Positions 52,017 through 63,112 of a stretch of DNA of 64,000 nt are shown in pieces. Under the pieces are notes generated by a model. The model made no database searches, had not been told where the DNA came from, and saw nothing but the letters and a program-made list of their open reading frames with translations. Source of the stretch: Ruania alkalisoli (lineage in GTDB: Bacteria > Actinomycetota > Actinomycetes > Actinomycetales > Beutenbergiaceae); contig NZ_CP063169.1 of assembly GCF_014960965.1 (NCBI RefSeq), positions 963,581 to 1,027,580 on the forward strand. The letters are read 5' to 3'. Positions within the stretch are counted from its first letter, which is position 1, and every line of letters begins with the position of its first letter. Position numbers and translations under genes: made by a program.

Positions 52017-52673
52017 ATGTCCCACACGAGTACACCTCCGGCCCCGGCAGCGGCGGCAGTGGCCGCGCCAAGCCCGGACGCCTACGGCATCGGCGCCCGC
52101 TTCTCGCTGCACCCGATGACCGACTCCTTCATCGACGTCATCCTCGGCGCCTTGGATGCCGCCGACTCCACCGGCCTGACGATCAGCACCGACGACGTCT
52201 CCACCCACGTCCGCGGCCGCGAGGACCGCATCCTCGCCTACCTCACCGAGGCGATCGCGCATGCCGGCCGCTCGGGCGTGCACACGGTCGCCCACGTGCT
52301 CCTCTCCCGCGGGTGCCCCGGGGAGGTGGCCTGCGAGATCGCCGACGGCGGAGCGTACGCCCCGCAGGTGCCTCAGATCCTGCGCAATGTGCCCGCCACG
52401 GGTATCCACGCCAGCGCCCACTGGGCGCTCTACCCGCTGGACGACGAGGGCACAGATCATATGGCCGGGATCTACGCCGCGATCGATCACGCCAAGCAGC
52501 TGGGCGTCTTCACCGGCTCCGAGCATTACGTGACCCGCCTGGACGGTGACCTTGCCGACGTCCTGGGCGCCGTCGTCGCCGGCTGGCTCCTGGTGGGCAC
52601 CGACGTGCGGCACGTGACCACGCACGTGACCGTCTCGCTGAACTCCCCGAGCGGCCAGGCAGGTGCCCGATGA
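52017..52673 (+). CDS. ykoF: YkoF family thiamine/HMP-binding protein
   Basis: A 218-residue protein with two YKOF-type ferredoxin-like domains that bind thiamine or hydroxymethylpyrimidine in the cytoplasm. IGARFSLHPMTDSFIDVILGAL starts domain 1, and ATGIHASAHWALYPLDDEG starts domain 2. GAGGAGG sits 6 nt before ATG 52017, an unusually strong site. First gene after the TPP riboswitch, coupled by ATGA overlap to ykoE. Confidence 0.92.
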   Translation: MSHTSTPPAPAAAAVAAPSPDAYGIGARFSLHPMTDSFIDVILGALDAADSTGLTISTDDVSTHVRGREDRILAYLTEAIAHAGRSGVHTVAHVLLSRGCPGEVACEIADGGAYAPQVPQILRNVPATGIHASAHWALYPLDDEGTDHMAGIYAAIDHAKQLGVFTGSEHYVTRLDGDLADVLGAVVAGWLLVGTDVRHVTTHVTVSLNSPSGQAGAR

Positions 52674-53401
52674 GCGCGAGGAGCCCCCACGGAGTCGGTC
52701 CGAGGGACGAGGGTCGGCGGAGTGAGGCACCGCAGGGCTCAGACCAGAAGGCGCCGATGAGCGCGAAGACCCCCCGACGGCGTCCGGTCACCTTGCACGA
52801 TCTCGTCCTGCTGGCGGTGTTGGCGGTGGTGTTCGGATTCCTCTACTGGGCTCTGGTGCAGGTGTGGGGCTGGATGCAGGTGGCCATGGGCCCGCTCGGT
52901 GACCTGGCGCAGAATGTTCTCGTCGGCGGCTGGATGGTGGTGGCCCCGCTCGCCTTGTACATCGTGCGCAAGCCCGGGGCCGGGATCGTGGTGGAGATCG
53001 TCGCCTCGATCGTGGAGGTCGTCTTCCTCGCCTCCCCGGTCGGGCCGATGCTGATCTTGGTCGGTCTCATCCAGGGCGCCGGTGCTGAGGTGGCGTTCAC
53101 AGCCACCCGCTACCGGCGGTACGGCTGGTGGGTGTTCGTGGCTTCCGGTATCACGGCGGCGCTCGCGAACCTGGCGCTCGGGATGGTCCGGTTCGGATGG
53201 ATGGGGCAGGACTTCTTCGCCCTGCGCGTCGGCTTCCAGTTCGCCTCCGGGATCATCCTGTGCGGTCTGCTCGCCAAGGTCATCGGCGATGCGTTGCTGC
53301 GCACCGGGGTGCTTGACAACTACGCCATCGGGCGTGCGGCTCGGGAATCAGAGCGTGCGACCAGCCCCTCCGGCTCTGCCGGCACCTCCGAGACCACCTG
53401 A
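52670..53401 (+). CDS. ykoE: ECF transporter substrate-specific component YkoE
   Basis: A 243-residue membrane protein, the S component for HMP/thiamine of the YkoCDE energy-coupling-factor importer. After a 35-residue polar N-terminus come five to six hydrophobic segments (LHDLVLLAVLAVVFGFLYWAL, NVLVGGWMVVAPLALYIV and so on). A second in-frame ATG at 52757 would remove the polar leader and cannot be excluded. Overlaps ykoF; ykoD follows after 3 nt. Confidence 0.9.
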   Translation: MSARSPHGVGPRDEGRRSEAPQGSDQKAPMSAKTPRRRPVTLHDLVLLAVLAVVFGFLYWALVQVWGWMQVAMGPLGDLAQNVLVGGWMVVAPLALYIVRKPGAGIVVEIVASIVEVVFLASPVGPMLILVGLIQGAGAEVAFTATRYRRYGWWVFVASGITAALANLALGMVRFGWMGQDFFALRVGFQFASGIILCGLLAKVIGDALLRTGVLDNYAIGRAARESERATSPSGSAGTSETT

Positions 53402-53404
53402 GCC

Positions 53405-55144
53405 ATGGTCCTTCAACTGCGTGAGGCGTCGGTGCGCTATCCCCGTGCCGATGCGCCGGTGCTGCACGGTGTCGATCTGGACCTGGCCGCTGGCGAGCGG
53501 TTGCTCGTCCTCGGCCGGTCCGGATCGGGCAAGAGCTCGCTACTACGCGCACTGGCCGGGGTCGTGCCCGGCACGATCGAGGCCGACGTCACCGGGAGCT
53601 GGCAGGTGTGCGGTCAGGACCCGCGCACCACGCCGGTTCCCGAGCTGGCCCGTCACGTGGCCACCCTCACACAGGATCCGGCCGACCAGCTCTGCCTGCC
53701 TACTGTGGTGGACGAGGTGGGCTTCGCGCTCGAGAACCGGGCGGTACCGCCCGGGGAGATCGGTCCGCGAGTCGAGGCGGCGCTCGCAGCGGTGGGCGCC
53801 GGGCACCTCGCCGGTCGCCGCACCAGTGAGCTCTCGGGAGGTGAGGGTCAACGGGTCGCGCTCGCGGCGGCCCTCGTCGCCCGCCCGGAGTTGCTGCTCC
53901 TGGACGAACCGACCGCACTGCTGGACCCGGTCGCGGCCCGCGACATCGGGCGGCTGCTCGCCGGCCTCCCGGAGGCGAGCCTGCTGATCGAGCACCGCCT
54001 GGACGAGCTCGGTGCACTCCCTGAGCGCAGTCTGCTGCTCGGACCCGATGGGGGTGTGGCGGCCCTTGGGCGAACGGTCGATCTGCTGGCCGCCGAGGAC
54101 GTCGCTGGGACCGGCACGTGGGTACCGGCGGGGGTGGAGGTGGCGCGCGCACTGCGCCGGCTCGCAGGTGCACCCTTTCAGCCCGACGCAGCAGTCTCAG
54201 GTGAGTCGCTCGGGTACGGGCTGCGGGCCCTCGACGCGAGCCTCCCACGGCCCCGGTTGGGGCCCGCGGGGTCGGCTGCGGCTGGTTCGGCTGCGGCTGG
54301 TTCAGCGCCGGCAGATGGGTGCCGGGAGCCGGGCGAGGTGCTGCTACGTGCCGACGACGTCACGGTCCGGCGAGGAGATCGTGCCGTGGTGCGGCAGGTG
54401 GATCTGCAGGTGCGGTCCGGCACCATCACGGCGGTGCTCGGCGCCAACGGCTCCGGCAAAAGCACCCTGCTGCTCGGCCTGGCGGGACTGCTCCCGGCCG
54501 ACGGGGTGCGTGGCACGGGCCGGGTGGGCATGGTGTTCCAGAACCCCGAGCACCAGTTCCTCGCCCGATCCGCCCGAGGGGAGATCGAACTCGGACTGCA
54601 GCATGAGACATCCGGGAACACGCGCGACGGGCGCGCCGATGCCATCCTTGCCAGCTACGGTCTGGCCGAGGTGGCTGATCGCGATCCGTTCCGCCTCTCC
54701 GGGGGGCAGCAGCGCCGCCTGTCACTGGCCGCGATGGGCGCCATGGCTGATGACATGCTGCTCGCCGATGAACCCACGTTCGGCCAGGACCGTCGCACCA
54801 CGCTCGCCGTCGCGGACCAGCTGCGCCGCATCGCCCGCCGCGGGGGAGCGGTGGTCCTGGTCAGCCACGATCTGCGCCTGGTCGCCTCGCTCGCCGACCA
54901 GGTGCTGCTATTGGCCCACGGGGCCCCGGTGGCGTCCGGTCCCACCGCCGACATCCTGACTCCGGATGTGCTCGGCCGGGCCGGTCTGCGTCTGCCACCG
55001 TTGCTGGAGGCGTGGATCGCCGACGTCCACGGCGACCCGCAGCGCCTGCCCGCGCTGCTCGACGCCCTCGACGAACTGGCCCTCGCCGAGCTCGCACGTG
55101 ATGACGCGTCGCGATACCCGGACCTCGTCCCGTCGGCGCGATGA
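53405..55144 (+). CDS. ykoD: ECF transporter double ATPase YkoD
   Basis: A 579-residue protein with two ABC ATPase domains in one chain, the energy module of the ECF importer. Domain 1: LGRSGSGKSSLL, SGGEGQRVALA and LLLDEPTALLD. Domain 2 from about residue 315: LGANGSGKSTLL, SGGQQRRLSLA and LLADEPTFGQD. The linker has a GSAAA-type repeat (about residues 280-300) from a short tandem DNA duplication. It should pair with YkoC and YkoE. Confidence 0.93.
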   Translation: MVLQLREASVRYPRADAPVLHGVDLDLAAGERLLVLGRSGSGKSSLLRALAGVVPGTIEADVTGSWQVCGQDPRTTPVPELARHVATLTQDPADQLCLPTVVDEVGFALENRAVPPGEIGPRVEAALAAVGAGHLAGRRTSELSGGEGQRVALAAALVARPELLLLDEPTALLDPVAARDIGRLLAGLPEASLLIEHRLDELGALPERSLLLGPDGGVAALGRTVDLLAAEDVAGTGTWVPAGVEVARALRRLAGAPFQPDAAVSGESLGYGLRALDASLPRPRLGPAGSAAAGSAAAGSAPADGCREPGEVLLRADDVTVRRGDRAVVRQVDLQVRSGTITAVLGANGSGKSTLLLGLAGLLPADGVRGTGRVGMVFQNPEHQFLARSARGEIELGLQHETSGNTRDGRADAILASYGLAEVADRDPFRLSGGQQRRLSLAAMGAMADDMLLADEPTFGQDRRTTLAVADQLRRIARRGGAVVLVSHDLRLVASLADQVLLLAHGAPVASGPTADILTPDVLGRAGLRLPPLLEAWIADVHGDPQRLPALLDALDELALAELARDDASRYPDLVPSAR

Positions 55145-55157
55145 GGAGGGTGCATCG

Positions 55158-55985
55158 ATGAGTTCTCCCGCGTTCGGCCGCCCGCTGCCGGCCGACTCCC
55201 TCCTGCACCGGCGTGACCCCACCGTCAAGGTACTCGTGGTGCTCGTGGTGTGCCTGGCGATCACCGCCGTCGTGGACCCCGTGACCCCGGCAGCGCTGTA
55301 TCTGCTCGCCTGGCCTGCAGCGGTGCTTGCCGGCCGGATCCCGCCCGCCACGCTGCTACGGGCACACGTGCCCTTCGTAGCATTCGCGCTCAGCCTGCTG
55401 ATGGTGAACGCAGCCACCCGGGACGGGGAGACGATCGCCCGGCTGCTCGCGGTCGATATCTCCGCCGAAGGGCTGACGATCGGTGCCGGCCTGGCGATGC
55501 GCACCCTGCTCATCGGGATCGTCTCGGTCACCTTCGTGCTCACCACCGATGGCGCCCGCCTGATGACCAGCCTGCACCAGCATCTGCGTCTCAGCGGCCG
55601 GTTCGCCTACGCCGTCCTCGCTGGATACCGGCTCCTCGAGCAGCTCCCCGAGACGTGGAGCACCATCCGTTCGGCCCAAGCCGCCCGCGACCCTCGCCGG
55701 CGGCTTCAGCACACCGGCCGCGGGCCGTCCGCCCGGCCGAAGGCGCTGGCTCAGGCGGCGTTCGCGCTGCTGGTGACCTCGCTACGCCGGGGTGAGCGGA
55801 TGTCGATCGCCCTGGAGACCCGAGGATTGGGGGCGGGGTCGCGAACCATCGCTGCGCCGTCGGACCTGCGCTGGGCCGACGCCGCGGTGGCGTTCGTGGC
55901 CCTCGGTGTCACGGCCGCCGTGCTGCTGACCTCCTGGCGGCTGGGGCTGCTGCGCGGCCTGGGGGAGCTCGGCGTGTTCGGCTAG
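55158..55985 (+). CDS. ykoC: ECF transporter transmembrane component YkoC
   Basis: A 275-residue T component (EcfT/CbiQ-like). Four to five hydrophobic segments, then the coupling motif region AQAARDPRRRL and the second motif SIALETRGLGAGSRT that contact the ATPases. AGGAGGG lies 7 nt before ATG 55158; the longer frame upstream overlaps ykoD and is not used. It closes the riboswitch-controlled operon, convergent with an SDR gene. Confidence 0.92.
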   Translation: MSSPAFGRPLPADSLLHRRDPTVKVLVVLVVCLAITAVVDPVTPAALYLLAWPAAVLAGRIPPATLLRAHVPFVAFALSLLMVNAATRDGETIARLLAVDISAEGLTIGAGLAMRTLLIGIVSVTFVLTTDGARLMTSLHQHLRLSGRFAYAVLAGYRLLEQLPETWSTIRSAQAARDPRRRLQHTGRGPSARPKALAQAAFALLVTSLRRGERMSIALETRGLGAGSRTIAAPSDLRWADAAVAFVALGVTAAVLLTSWRLGLLRGLGELGVFG

Positions 55986-56793
55986 CTCGGGTCCGGCCAG
56001 CCCATCTCGATCATGTGCGTCAACGGCCCGGTCATCAGCCCGCCGTCCACCGGCAACGTCACCCCGGTGATCCAGGACGCCTCATCCGAGGCGAGGAAGG
56101 CGACGGCGGCCGCCACCTCTTCCGGCAGGCCCACCCGGCCCATCGGGTAGGCCGCCGTGATCCGCTCCAGCATGGCCTCCTGCGCCGGCCCCTGCTCGGT
56201 CCAGTTGCGGGTGAGGATGGTGCCGGGGGCTACGACGTTGGCGCGCACCCACCCGTGGTCGGCGCCGGTCGTTCTCCGTGCCTGCGGCCCGTGCGAGACG
56301 GCGATATTCGCGATCGCGTTGATCAGCCCGGCCTTGGCGGCCGAGTACGGGATGCCTCCGACGGCGCCCATCCCGTTCACCGACGCCGTCGCGACGATCC
56401 TGCCTCCCCCGGGTGACTCCAGCAGTGCGGGCATCGCCGCCTGGATGGTGCGCACAGCCCCGTGCAGGGTGGGATCGACCTGGGCGTGCCATCCCTCCTC
56501 GTCCAGGGTCTCCAGGGAGTCGAGCGCCGCCACGCCCACGTTCGGGACCAGCACGTCCAGGCGCCCGTACGCGGTTAGCGTGGCCTCGACGGCGGCGTGC
56601 ACATCCTTGCGACGCGTGACGTCGCAGGTCACGGCGTGGCCGCCGATCTCGGTGGCCGTGGAGTCGGCGACGTGGGAGTCCACGTCGGCGACCATCACCC
56701 GGCACCCCTCCTCGGCGAGCCGCACGCAGATCGCGCGCCCGATGCCGTGTGCACCGCCGGTGACCAGGGCGACCCGGTCGGTCAGGCCACGCA

Positions 56794-56794
<1 letters not shown>
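55982..56794 (-). CDS. Short-chain dehydrogenase/reductase
   Basis: A 270-residue classical SDR. VALVTGGAHGIGRAI is the cofactor motif, Asp in VMVADVDSH indicates NAD, and the active site is TASVNGMGAVGGIPYSAAKAG with Tyr-x3-Lys. VPNVGVAA replaces the common NNAG. Start at ATG 56794 overlaps the serC stop; the longer open frame upstream runs through serC and is rejected. The substrate is unknown. Cotranscription with serC looks likely but a shared pathway is not evident. Confidence 0.88.
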
Positions 56795-58922
<2,128 letters not shown>

Positions 58923-59036
58923 ACCGCTCAGGTTATCTGTGCCCCGGCGGTGGTCACGATCTGGTGTGGTCAAGGGCGGCTGGGACAGTAATGTGGCCTG
59001 CAGGACGTGTGGGCGCAGGCGATGGGGAGAAGGCTC

Positions 59037-59714
59037 GTGAGCGATCTGATCGACACCACGGAGATGTACCTGAAGACGGTTTACGAACTGATCGAAGAGG
59101 GCATCGTGCCGTTGCGAGCGCGTATCGCGGAGCGGCTAGGGCACTCGGGGCCGACGGTCTCCCAGACCGTGGCGCGGCTGGAGCGGGACGGTCTGATGGT
59201 CGTGACCGGCGACCGGCACCTGGAGCTCACCGATGAGGGCATGGCACGGGCGACGCGGGTGATGCGCAAGCACCGGCTCGCCGAACGGCTGCTGACCGAC
59301 GTGATCGGGCTGGACTGGCCGCACGTGCACGAGGAGGCCTGCCGCTGGGAGCACGTGATGAGCCGGCAGGTGGAGGAGCGGCTGATCGCGTTGCTCGACC
59401 ATCCCGGTTTCGACCCCTACGGCAACCCCATCCCGGGACTGGAAGAGTTCGGGGAGGCGCGCCCCGAGGCTGAGCTCGGCACCTGGCTGACCGATGTGCC
59501 GGCCGGCGCGGAGTACGTGATCACCCGGCTCGGGGAGCCGCTGCAGGTGGACACCGAGATGCTCGCCGAGCTGGAGAAGGCGGGCGTAGGGCCCGGTGTG
59601 CAGGTCTCGGTGGAGCGGGAGCGGGGGCTGGTGACCCTCGCGCGGAACGGTTCTGATGTGGTGCTCGAGCTCGGTGAGGACGTCGCCAAGCACGTCTTCG
59701 TCCGTCCGGTGTAA
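59037..59714 (+). CDS. DtxR/IdeR family metal-dependent repressor
   Basis: A 225-residue iron- or manganese-dependent regulator. It starts MSDLIDTTEMYLKTVYELIEE with a winged helix (ARIAERLGHSGPTVSQTVARLERDGL). Metal-binding residues appear in HRLAERLLTDVIGLDWPHVHEEACRWEHVMS, including His, Glu and Cys of the DtxR primary and ancillary sites. A C-terminal SH3-like domain follows (VGPGVQVSVERERGLVTL). GTG 59037 follows GGGAGAAGG. No classic iron box is visible in the window, so targets lie elsewhere. Confidence 0.93.
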   Translation: MSDLIDTTEMYLKTVYELIEEGIVPLRARIAERLGHSGPTVSQTVARLERDGLMVVTGDRHLELTDEGMARATRVMRKHRLAERLLTDVIGLDWPHVHEEACRWEHVMSRQVEERLIALLDHPGFDPYGNPIPGLEEFGEARPEAELGTWLTDVPAGAEYVITRLGEPLQVDTEMLAELEKAGVGPGVQVSVERERGLVTLARNGSDVVLELGEDVAKHVFVRPV

Positions 59715-59778
59715 GCGCGCGACCGTGCGCCTGGGCGTGGGCCCCTCACGACCTCGATCTGTGGTTCATGTCACAATC

Positions 59779-59805
59779 GTGACCGGAATGTGACATTCCC
59801 GTGAT
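59779..59805 (+). promoter_or_regulatory. Three 11-bp-spaced direct repeats before the NlpC/P60 riboswitch
   Basis: GTGAC at 59779, GTGAC at 59790 and GTGAT at 59801 repeat every 11 bp, the phasing of OmpR-family response regulators such as MtrA. The same stretch holds the palindromes GTCAC-AATC-GTGAC (59770-59783) and GGAATG-TGA-CATTCC (59785-59799). A possible -10, TAGTGT, is at 59814-59819. Confidence 0.5.
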
Positions 59806-59859
59806 CGTCGGGGTAGTGTGTGTCCCGCTCGACGAAACCCTCCTTCGACGAGTACCTCG

Positions 59860-60022
59860 GACAGACGCCTAACCCTGTCACTGTCTGGGGTCACGACATA
59901 CCCGTGACAGGGGCGGGGGACCCACTTCCCGGTGCACCTGCACCTCGGGGTGAAGTCCACCGGAAGACCGGCGGACCGGGTGTAACTCCCACCCGAACCC
60001 GACAGCTCACCTCGTAGGCAGC
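59860..60022 (+). promoter_or_regulatory. Cyclic di-AMP riboswitch (ydaO/yuaA type)
   Basis: The element carries GCCTAACCC, then CGGGGGACCCA, GGGGTGAAGTCC, and the 3' hallmark CCCGACAGCTCACCTCGTAGGC, in the order of actinobacterial ydaO/yuaA RNAs found before cell-wall hydrolase genes. It ends just before a ribosome binding site. The 325-bp gap 59715-60039 otherwise holds only the promoter region. Confidence 0.9.
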
Positions 60023-60039
60023 AGGAGAGGCAAGCGAAA

Positions 60040-60837
60040 TTGACCCAGTGCACTGATCGCGCGCGGCACCGCGCAGCGCAGCGCCCCGTGACCCCCCTCA
60101 CGACGTTCGGCCAGGCCGTCCGTGGCCCGGTGGGACGGCGTACGGCAGCAGCCGTGGCTTCCTCCGGCGTGATCCTCGGACTGAGCGCCTCTGCGGCGAT
60201 CGCGGGTCCGGTGACTCCGGGAACTGTCCCGGTGCGAACCGCGAACCTCGCGTCGGCCGTCGTTGCTGACGACGACTCGATCGCCGTCTCCGAGGTTGTC
60301 ACCGTCGCGGCTGACATCTCCTGGAGCCTCGGCACCGAGGTTGAGGTCTCCGCCGAGGCTCCGCCACCTCCGCCGCCGCCGGAGCCCGAGCCCGAGCCCG
60401 TCACCTACGAGCGTGAGACGACCACGACGGCGCAGGCATCCCGGAGCGCCGAGCGCACCGAGGTCGCCGCGGCCCCGGCGCCGACGACCGATGTCTCCGG
60501 TGTTCGCGCCCAGATCATCGACATCGCGCACCGCTACGTCGGAACGCCGTACGTCTACGGCGGTAGCACTCCTTCCGGCTTCGACTGCTCTGGGTTCACC
60601 CAGTACGTCTACGCCCAGGTCGGTATCTCCCTGCCGCGTTCCTCCGGTGCGCAGGCCGGTGCCGGGTACCGTGTGTCGGCCTCCGAGGCGCTCCCGGGCG
60701 ACCTGGTCTGGTGGCCTGGTCACGTCGGAATCTACCTCGGTGGCAACCAGCACATCGCGGCTCGCAACCCCGGGACGCCGCTGACTGCTGGCCCGATCTA
60801 CAACTCGAGTCCGTCCTTTATCCGCGTGGTCGGCTGA
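60040..60837 (+). CDS. NlpC/P60 cell-wall hydrolase (C40 peptidase)
   Basis: A 265-residue secreted peptidoglycan endopeptidase. The N-terminus has a signal segment (TAAAVASSGVILGLSASAAIA), a Pro/Glu-rich linker (PPPPPPPEPEPEP) and a C-terminal NlpC/P60 domain from about residue 155 with the catalytic Cys in SGFDCSGFTQYVY, His in WPGHVGIYLG and a polar His in NQHIAA. Translation starts at a TTG with GCAGGAGAGG 9 nt upstream; an in-frame GTG at 60088 is the alternative. Control by the c-di-AMP riboswitch ties it to osmotic and wall homeostasis. A strong hairpin follows. Confidence 0.93.
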   Translation: MTQCTDRARHRAAQRPVTPLTTFGQAVRGPVGRRTAAAVASSGVILGLSASAAIAGPVTPGTVPVRTANLASAVVADDDSIAVSEVVTVAADISWSLGTEVEVSAEAPPPPPPPEPEPEPVTYERETTTTAQASRSAERTEVAAAPAPTTDVSGVRAQIIDIAHRYVGTPYVYGGSTPSGFDCSGFTQYVYAQVGISLPRSSGAQAGAGYRVSASEALPGDLVWWPGHVGIYLGGNQHIAARNPGTPLTAGPIYNSSPSFIRVVG

Positions 60838-60850
60838 GAACAGACCTCCC

Positions 60851-60890
60851 GAACGGGCCCGTTCCTGGACTTCCAGGAGCGGGCCCGTTC
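60851..60890 (+). terminator. Strong hairpin terminator after the NlpC/P60 gene
   Basis: GAACGGGCCCGTTCCTGG pairs with CCAGGAGCGGGCCCGTTC (one G-U pair) around a 4-nt loop, 13 nt after the stop. GC-rich, without a U-tract. Confidence 0.85.
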
Positions 60891-61000
60891 GTCGTCGGGT
60901 CCCAGTTGGTGACGCCGTGCGGGGCGGCGGAGGCGCAGCCCGGTCAGAGCATGCACAATTGACCCACCAAGGTCCGCGAAGGTCGGGGGTGGAAGAGGTC

Positions 61001-61936
61001 ATGGAACACGAACAGGTCGTCCTCGTAGGTGTCGACGGCTCTGCTGCGAGCCTCAATGCCCTCGAATGGGCTGTGGCCCAGGCGCGACGAGTGGGTTGGC
61101 GGTTGCACCTGGTGTGTGCCTACGCTCTGCCGACCTTCGCGGCTGCGTCGCTGGACGGTGGCTACGCCACGCTTGACGACACCGCTATCCGCGATGGCGC
61201 CCAGGCTGCGCTCGACGAGGCTGTGGCGCGGGCGAGCGGGCGTGGTGTGGACGTCACGAGTTCCCTCGAGACTGGTGATCCGGCGGGTGTGCTCGTCGAC
61301 CTCACCAAGCAGGTGTGCCTCGCTGTGGTCGGCACCCGCGGTAACAGCGGGTTCGCCGAGCGCATCCTCGGTACCGTCTCCTCGGCGTTGCCGGCACATG
61401 CCCACTGCCCCACCGTGGTGGTTCCGCTGCACGAGGACGACGGCGAGCCCCCGCTGCCGATCCGGCGCATCGTCGTCGGGGTGGATGGATCGGACTCGGC
61501 GAAGGTCGCCCTTGACCGGGCGATCGAGCAGGCCGAGGTGTGGGACGCAGAACTTACCGCGGTCGTCGGCGTGCCGATCGGCGCCGGCGCCGGACTGCTC
61601 GGCTGGCTCCCTGCCGCCGTCGACCGTGAGGTCGTGCTGGCCGACGTCACCGAGGGTCTGAACGTCACCGTGGACCGGGCGCTGGAGGGGCGCGAACTGA
61701 CCGTCCGCCGGCACGCCCTCGACGGCTCCGGTGCGGAGTTGCTGTCGGAGTTCTCCACAGCCGTCGACCTGGTCGTGGTCGGCACCCGCGGGCGCGGTGG
61801 CTTCGCCGGCATGCTGCTCGGCTCGACGTCCCAGCAAGTGCTGCACCACTCTGCCTGCCCGGTGCTGGTGGTGCCCACGCGCATCCAGGACGAGGGATTG
61901 CCGCCGATTGCCATGGGATGGAAGCGGCGCCACTGA
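61001..61936 (+). CDS. Universal stress protein, tandem UspA domains
   Basis: A 311-residue protein with two UspA domains. Each has an opening V.VGVDGS strand (residues about 6-12 and 155-161) and the ATP-binding loop: GTRGNSGFAERILGTVSSAL in domain 1 and GTRGRGGFAGMLLGSTSQQV in domain 2, both fitting G-x2-G-x9-G-S/T. An ATP-binding stress regulator is expected. ATG 61001 has GAAGAGG immediately upstream. Single gene. Confidence 0.93.
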   Translation: MEHEQVVLVGVDGSAASLNALEWAVAQARRVGWRLHLVCAYALPTFAAASLDGGYATLDDTAIRDGAQAALDEAVARASGRGVDVTSSLETGDPAGVLVDLTKQVCLAVVGTRGNSGFAERILGTVSSALPAHAHCPTVVVPLHEDDGEPPLPIRRIVVGVDGSDSAKVALDRAIEQAEVWDAELTAVVGVPIGAGAGLLGWLPAAVDREVVLADVTEGLNVTVDRALEGRELTVRRHALDGSGAELLSEFSTAVDLVVVGTRGRGGFAGMLLGSTSQQVLHHSACPVLVVPTRIQDEGLPPIAMGWKRRH

Positions 61937-61945
61937 CCGACGTCG

Positions 61946-63112
61946 TCAGGGCGCGACCGCGCGTGCGAGCGCATCCATCATCAGGTGCAGCTCCTCCTCG
62001 GTGACGCACAGCGGTGGTGCCAGCCGGATGGTGTGATCGTGGGTCTCCTTCGCGATCACGCCGTTCGCGGCCATCCGTTCGCTGACCTCCCGCCCGGTGC
62101 GCGCGAGGACGTCCACACCGAGCCACAGCCCGATCTGGCGTACCGCCCGCACATGCCCGGAACGCAGCAGCTGGTCGGCGCGGGCCGCGAGCACCGGCGC
62201 CAGCGCGGCCACCCGCTTCTGGAAGAGCCCCGAACGCAGCAACTCCGCCACGGCGAGACCGACGGCGCACGCCAGCGGGTTCCCCCCGAAGGTCGACCCG
62301 TGCGTGCCCGGTGTCAGCCCCCTGAGCACGTCGGCGCGCCCGACCACCGCCGATACTGGGACGATCCCGCCACCGAGCGCCTTGCCCAGCGTCGTCAGAT
62401 CGGCTCGGATCCCAGCGAGATCCTGGGTGAGGATGGCTCCGGTACGGCCGAGCCCTGACTGGATCTCGTCGAGAATGAGCAGCACGTCCTGCGCGTTGCA
62501 CGTCTCTCGCACCGCCGCCAGGTAGCCCTCCGGGGGCACGATCACGCCTGCCTCGCCCTGCACCGGCTCCAGCAGTACCGCGACCGTCGTCTCGTCGATC
62601 GCCGCGGCAAGGGCACCGGCGTCCCCGTACGGCACGATTCGGAAGCCCGGGGTGTATGGACCGAACCCGGTACGCGCCTCCGCATCGGATGACATCGACA
62701 CGATCGTGGTGGTGCGCCCGTGGAAGGCGCCCTCTGCGACGACGATGGTTGCGGAGTCGGACGGAACGCTGCGCACGTCGTAACCCCACTTGCGGGCCGC
62801 TTTGATCGCCGTCTCCACCGCCTCGGCGCCTGTGTTCATGGGCAGGAGCATCTCGGTGCCGGTCAGGGAGGTCACGGCCTGCGCGAAGGGTTCCAGCAGC
62901 TCGTGTCTGACCGCGCGTGAGGTGAGGGTGAGGCGGTCGAGCTGTGCGTGAGCAGCCGCGACCAGGGCCGGATGGCGGTGCCCGAAGTTCAGGGCCGAGT
63001 AGCCGGCCAGGCAGTCCAGGTACCGGATACCTGCAGTGTCGGTCACCCACGCGCCCTCGGCGTGGGCGATCTCGATGTCCAGCGGGTGATAGTTGGGTGC
63101 CAGGGTGGTCAT
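61946..63112 (-). CDS. rocD: Ornithine aminotransferase
   Basis: A 388-residue class III PLP aminotransferase, converting ornithine and 2-oxoglutarate to glutamate semialdehyde and glutamate. ARKWGYDVRSVP and YHPLDIEIAHAEGAWVTD are characteristic of RocD rather than ArgD. GAFHGRTTTIVSMS and the PLP lysine in TLGKALGGGIVP are present, as is VLLEPVQGEAGVIVP and LILDEIQSGLGRTG. ATG 63112 overlaps the stop of the SRPBCC gene upstream (ATGA). Confidence 0.92.
   Translation of the reverse strand: MTTLAPNYHPLDIEIAHAEGAWVTDTAGIRYLDCLAGYSALNFGHRHPALVAAAHAQLDRLTLTSRAVRHELLEPFAQAVTSLTGTEMLLPMNTGAEAVETAIKAARKWGYDVRSVPSDSATIVVAEGAFHGRTTTIVSMSSDAEARTGFGPYTPGFRIVPYGDAGALAAAIDETTVAVLLEPVQGEAGVIVPPEGYLAAVRETCNAQDVLLILDEIQSGLGRTGAILTQDLAGIRADLTTLGKALGGGIVPVSAVVGRADVLRGLTPGTHGSTFGGNPLACAVGLAVAELLRSGLFQKRVAALAPVLAARADQLLRSGHVRAVRQIGLWLGVDVLARTGREVSERMAANGVIAKETHDHTIRLAPPLCVTEEELHLMMDALARAVAP

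Noticed and set aside
58923-59036. Iron box for the DtxR-family protein between the citA-like and dtxR genes
   Set aside because: No TTAGGTTAGSCTAACCTAA-like palindrome is present; only a plausible -10 TAATGT at 58989-58994.
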